Assembly: GCA_019314155.1 (NCBI GenBank)
Contig: JAFCZV010000159.1
Location: forward strand, 1-5,249
Source: Deltaproteobacteria bacterium
GTDB lineage: Bacteria > Desulfobacterota > Desulfobacteria > Desulfobacterales > UBA11574
DNA length: 5,249 bases
Direction: 5' to 3'
The translations under genes were made by a program, and so were the position numbers. Positions 5,065-5,249 of the stretch are shown here, piece after piece (the first letter of the stretch is position 1; each line of letters begins with the position of its first letter). The notes beneath the pieces were generated by a model. It searched no databases. It saw only the letters and a program-made list of their open reading frames with translations, and was not told where the DNA came from.

Positions 5065-5249
5065 TTATTCATCTTCAAGATATTTGTTTTAACTATCCGG
5101 GCAGCCCGCAGGTTCTCGACAGGCTCGATTTGAAGTTTTACAGAGGGAACCGGATCGGGTTGATGGGGCCCAACGGCAGCGGGAAAACGACCCTCTTTCA
5201 CATTATCATGGGTCTGTTAAAACCATCTTCCGGATCCATCGAGATATTC
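5046..5249 (+). CDS. nikO: NikO, ABC ATPase component of nickel ECF transporter (partial)
   Basis: The first 68 codons of an ABC-transporter ATPase, cut off by the window edge. The start proposed is GTG 5046, giving MEKNDLIIHLQDICFNYPGS; Tyr17 in FNYPG is the expected aromatic A-loop residue that stacks on adenine. Walker A is intact, GPNGSGKT (41-48), followed by TLFHIIMGLLKPSSGSIEIF, the standard run into the Q-loop region. Q-loop, signature motif and Walker B lie beyond the edge. Members of this family (CbiO/NikO) are about 240-280 residues. Position after nikQ, with a 19-nt overlap, identifies it as the energising subunit of this transporter; sequence alone at this length would only say ECF-type ABC ATPase. 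Confidence 0.88.
   Translation, partial: MEKNDLIIHLQDICFNYPGSPQVLDRLDLKFYRGNRIGLMGPNGSGKTTLFHIIMGLLKPSSGSIEIF

Noticed and set aside
3037..5249. Cobalt transporter CbiMNQO
   Set aside because: There is no CbiN; the gene after the M component is a NikL-type protein, and a DUF4198 NikK precedes it. This favours nickel, although cobalt transport is not excluded.
1..5249. A wholly new defence or mobile system
   Set aside because: All five right-hand genes fit one known transporter class and the other two are ordinary housekeeping-type families; no nuclease, transposase, integrase, toxin or reverse transcriptase is encoded.

Overview
The window looks like chromosomal DNA from an anaerobic, Gram-negative-type bacterium, most plausibly a member of the Desulfobacterota. 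That placement is inference. It rests on a NikK/NikL-type nickel ECF transporter, a SPOR-domain cell-envelope protein, a CBS-ACT protein, and AT-rich palindromic intergenic elements of a kind I associate with Desulfobacterales genomes. No 16S rRNA or other phylogenetic marker is present.

Layout. Positions 1-699 (minus strand) hold the N-terminal 233 codons of a membrane-anchored SPOR-domain protein that runs off the left edge. Positions 700-1077 are a divergent intergenic region with a plausible sigma-70 promoter for the next gene. Positions 1078-1761 (plus) encode a 227-residue protein with two CBS domains and an ACT-like domain. Positions 1762-2008 are a gap with a 75-bp element bounded by short inverted ends, a candidate promoter, a small GC hairpin and a strong terminator-shaped hairpin that ends just before the next ribosome-binding site.

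From 2009 to the right edge lies a nickel (possibly cobalt) energy-coupling-factor transporter in the order nikK (2009-2779), nikM (3037-3651), nikL (3641-4309), nikQ (4309-5064) and nikO (5046 to the edge, partial). NikK is a periplasmic DUF4198 protein. NikM is the integral-membrane metal-binding S component, with the diagnostic Met-His N-terminus. NikL is a signal-peptide-bearing protein with one C-terminal membrane anchor. NikQ is the CbiQ-family transmembrane coupling (T) component. NikO is the ABC ATPase. The last four genes overlap end to start and must be co-transcribed. nikK is separated from nikM by 257 bp containing a long imperfect palindrome.

Working model: NikM, probably helped by NikK and NikL on the outer face, captures Ni(II). 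NikQ couples ATP hydrolysis by NikO to release of the metal into the cytoplasm, where it would supply enzymes such as NiFe hydrogenase or CO dehydrogenase (not seen here). The system is a known transporter class. The less ordinary parts are the attenuator-like nikK leader, the predicted N-terminal histidines on mature NikK and NikL beside the Met-His of NikM, and the intergenic palindromes.
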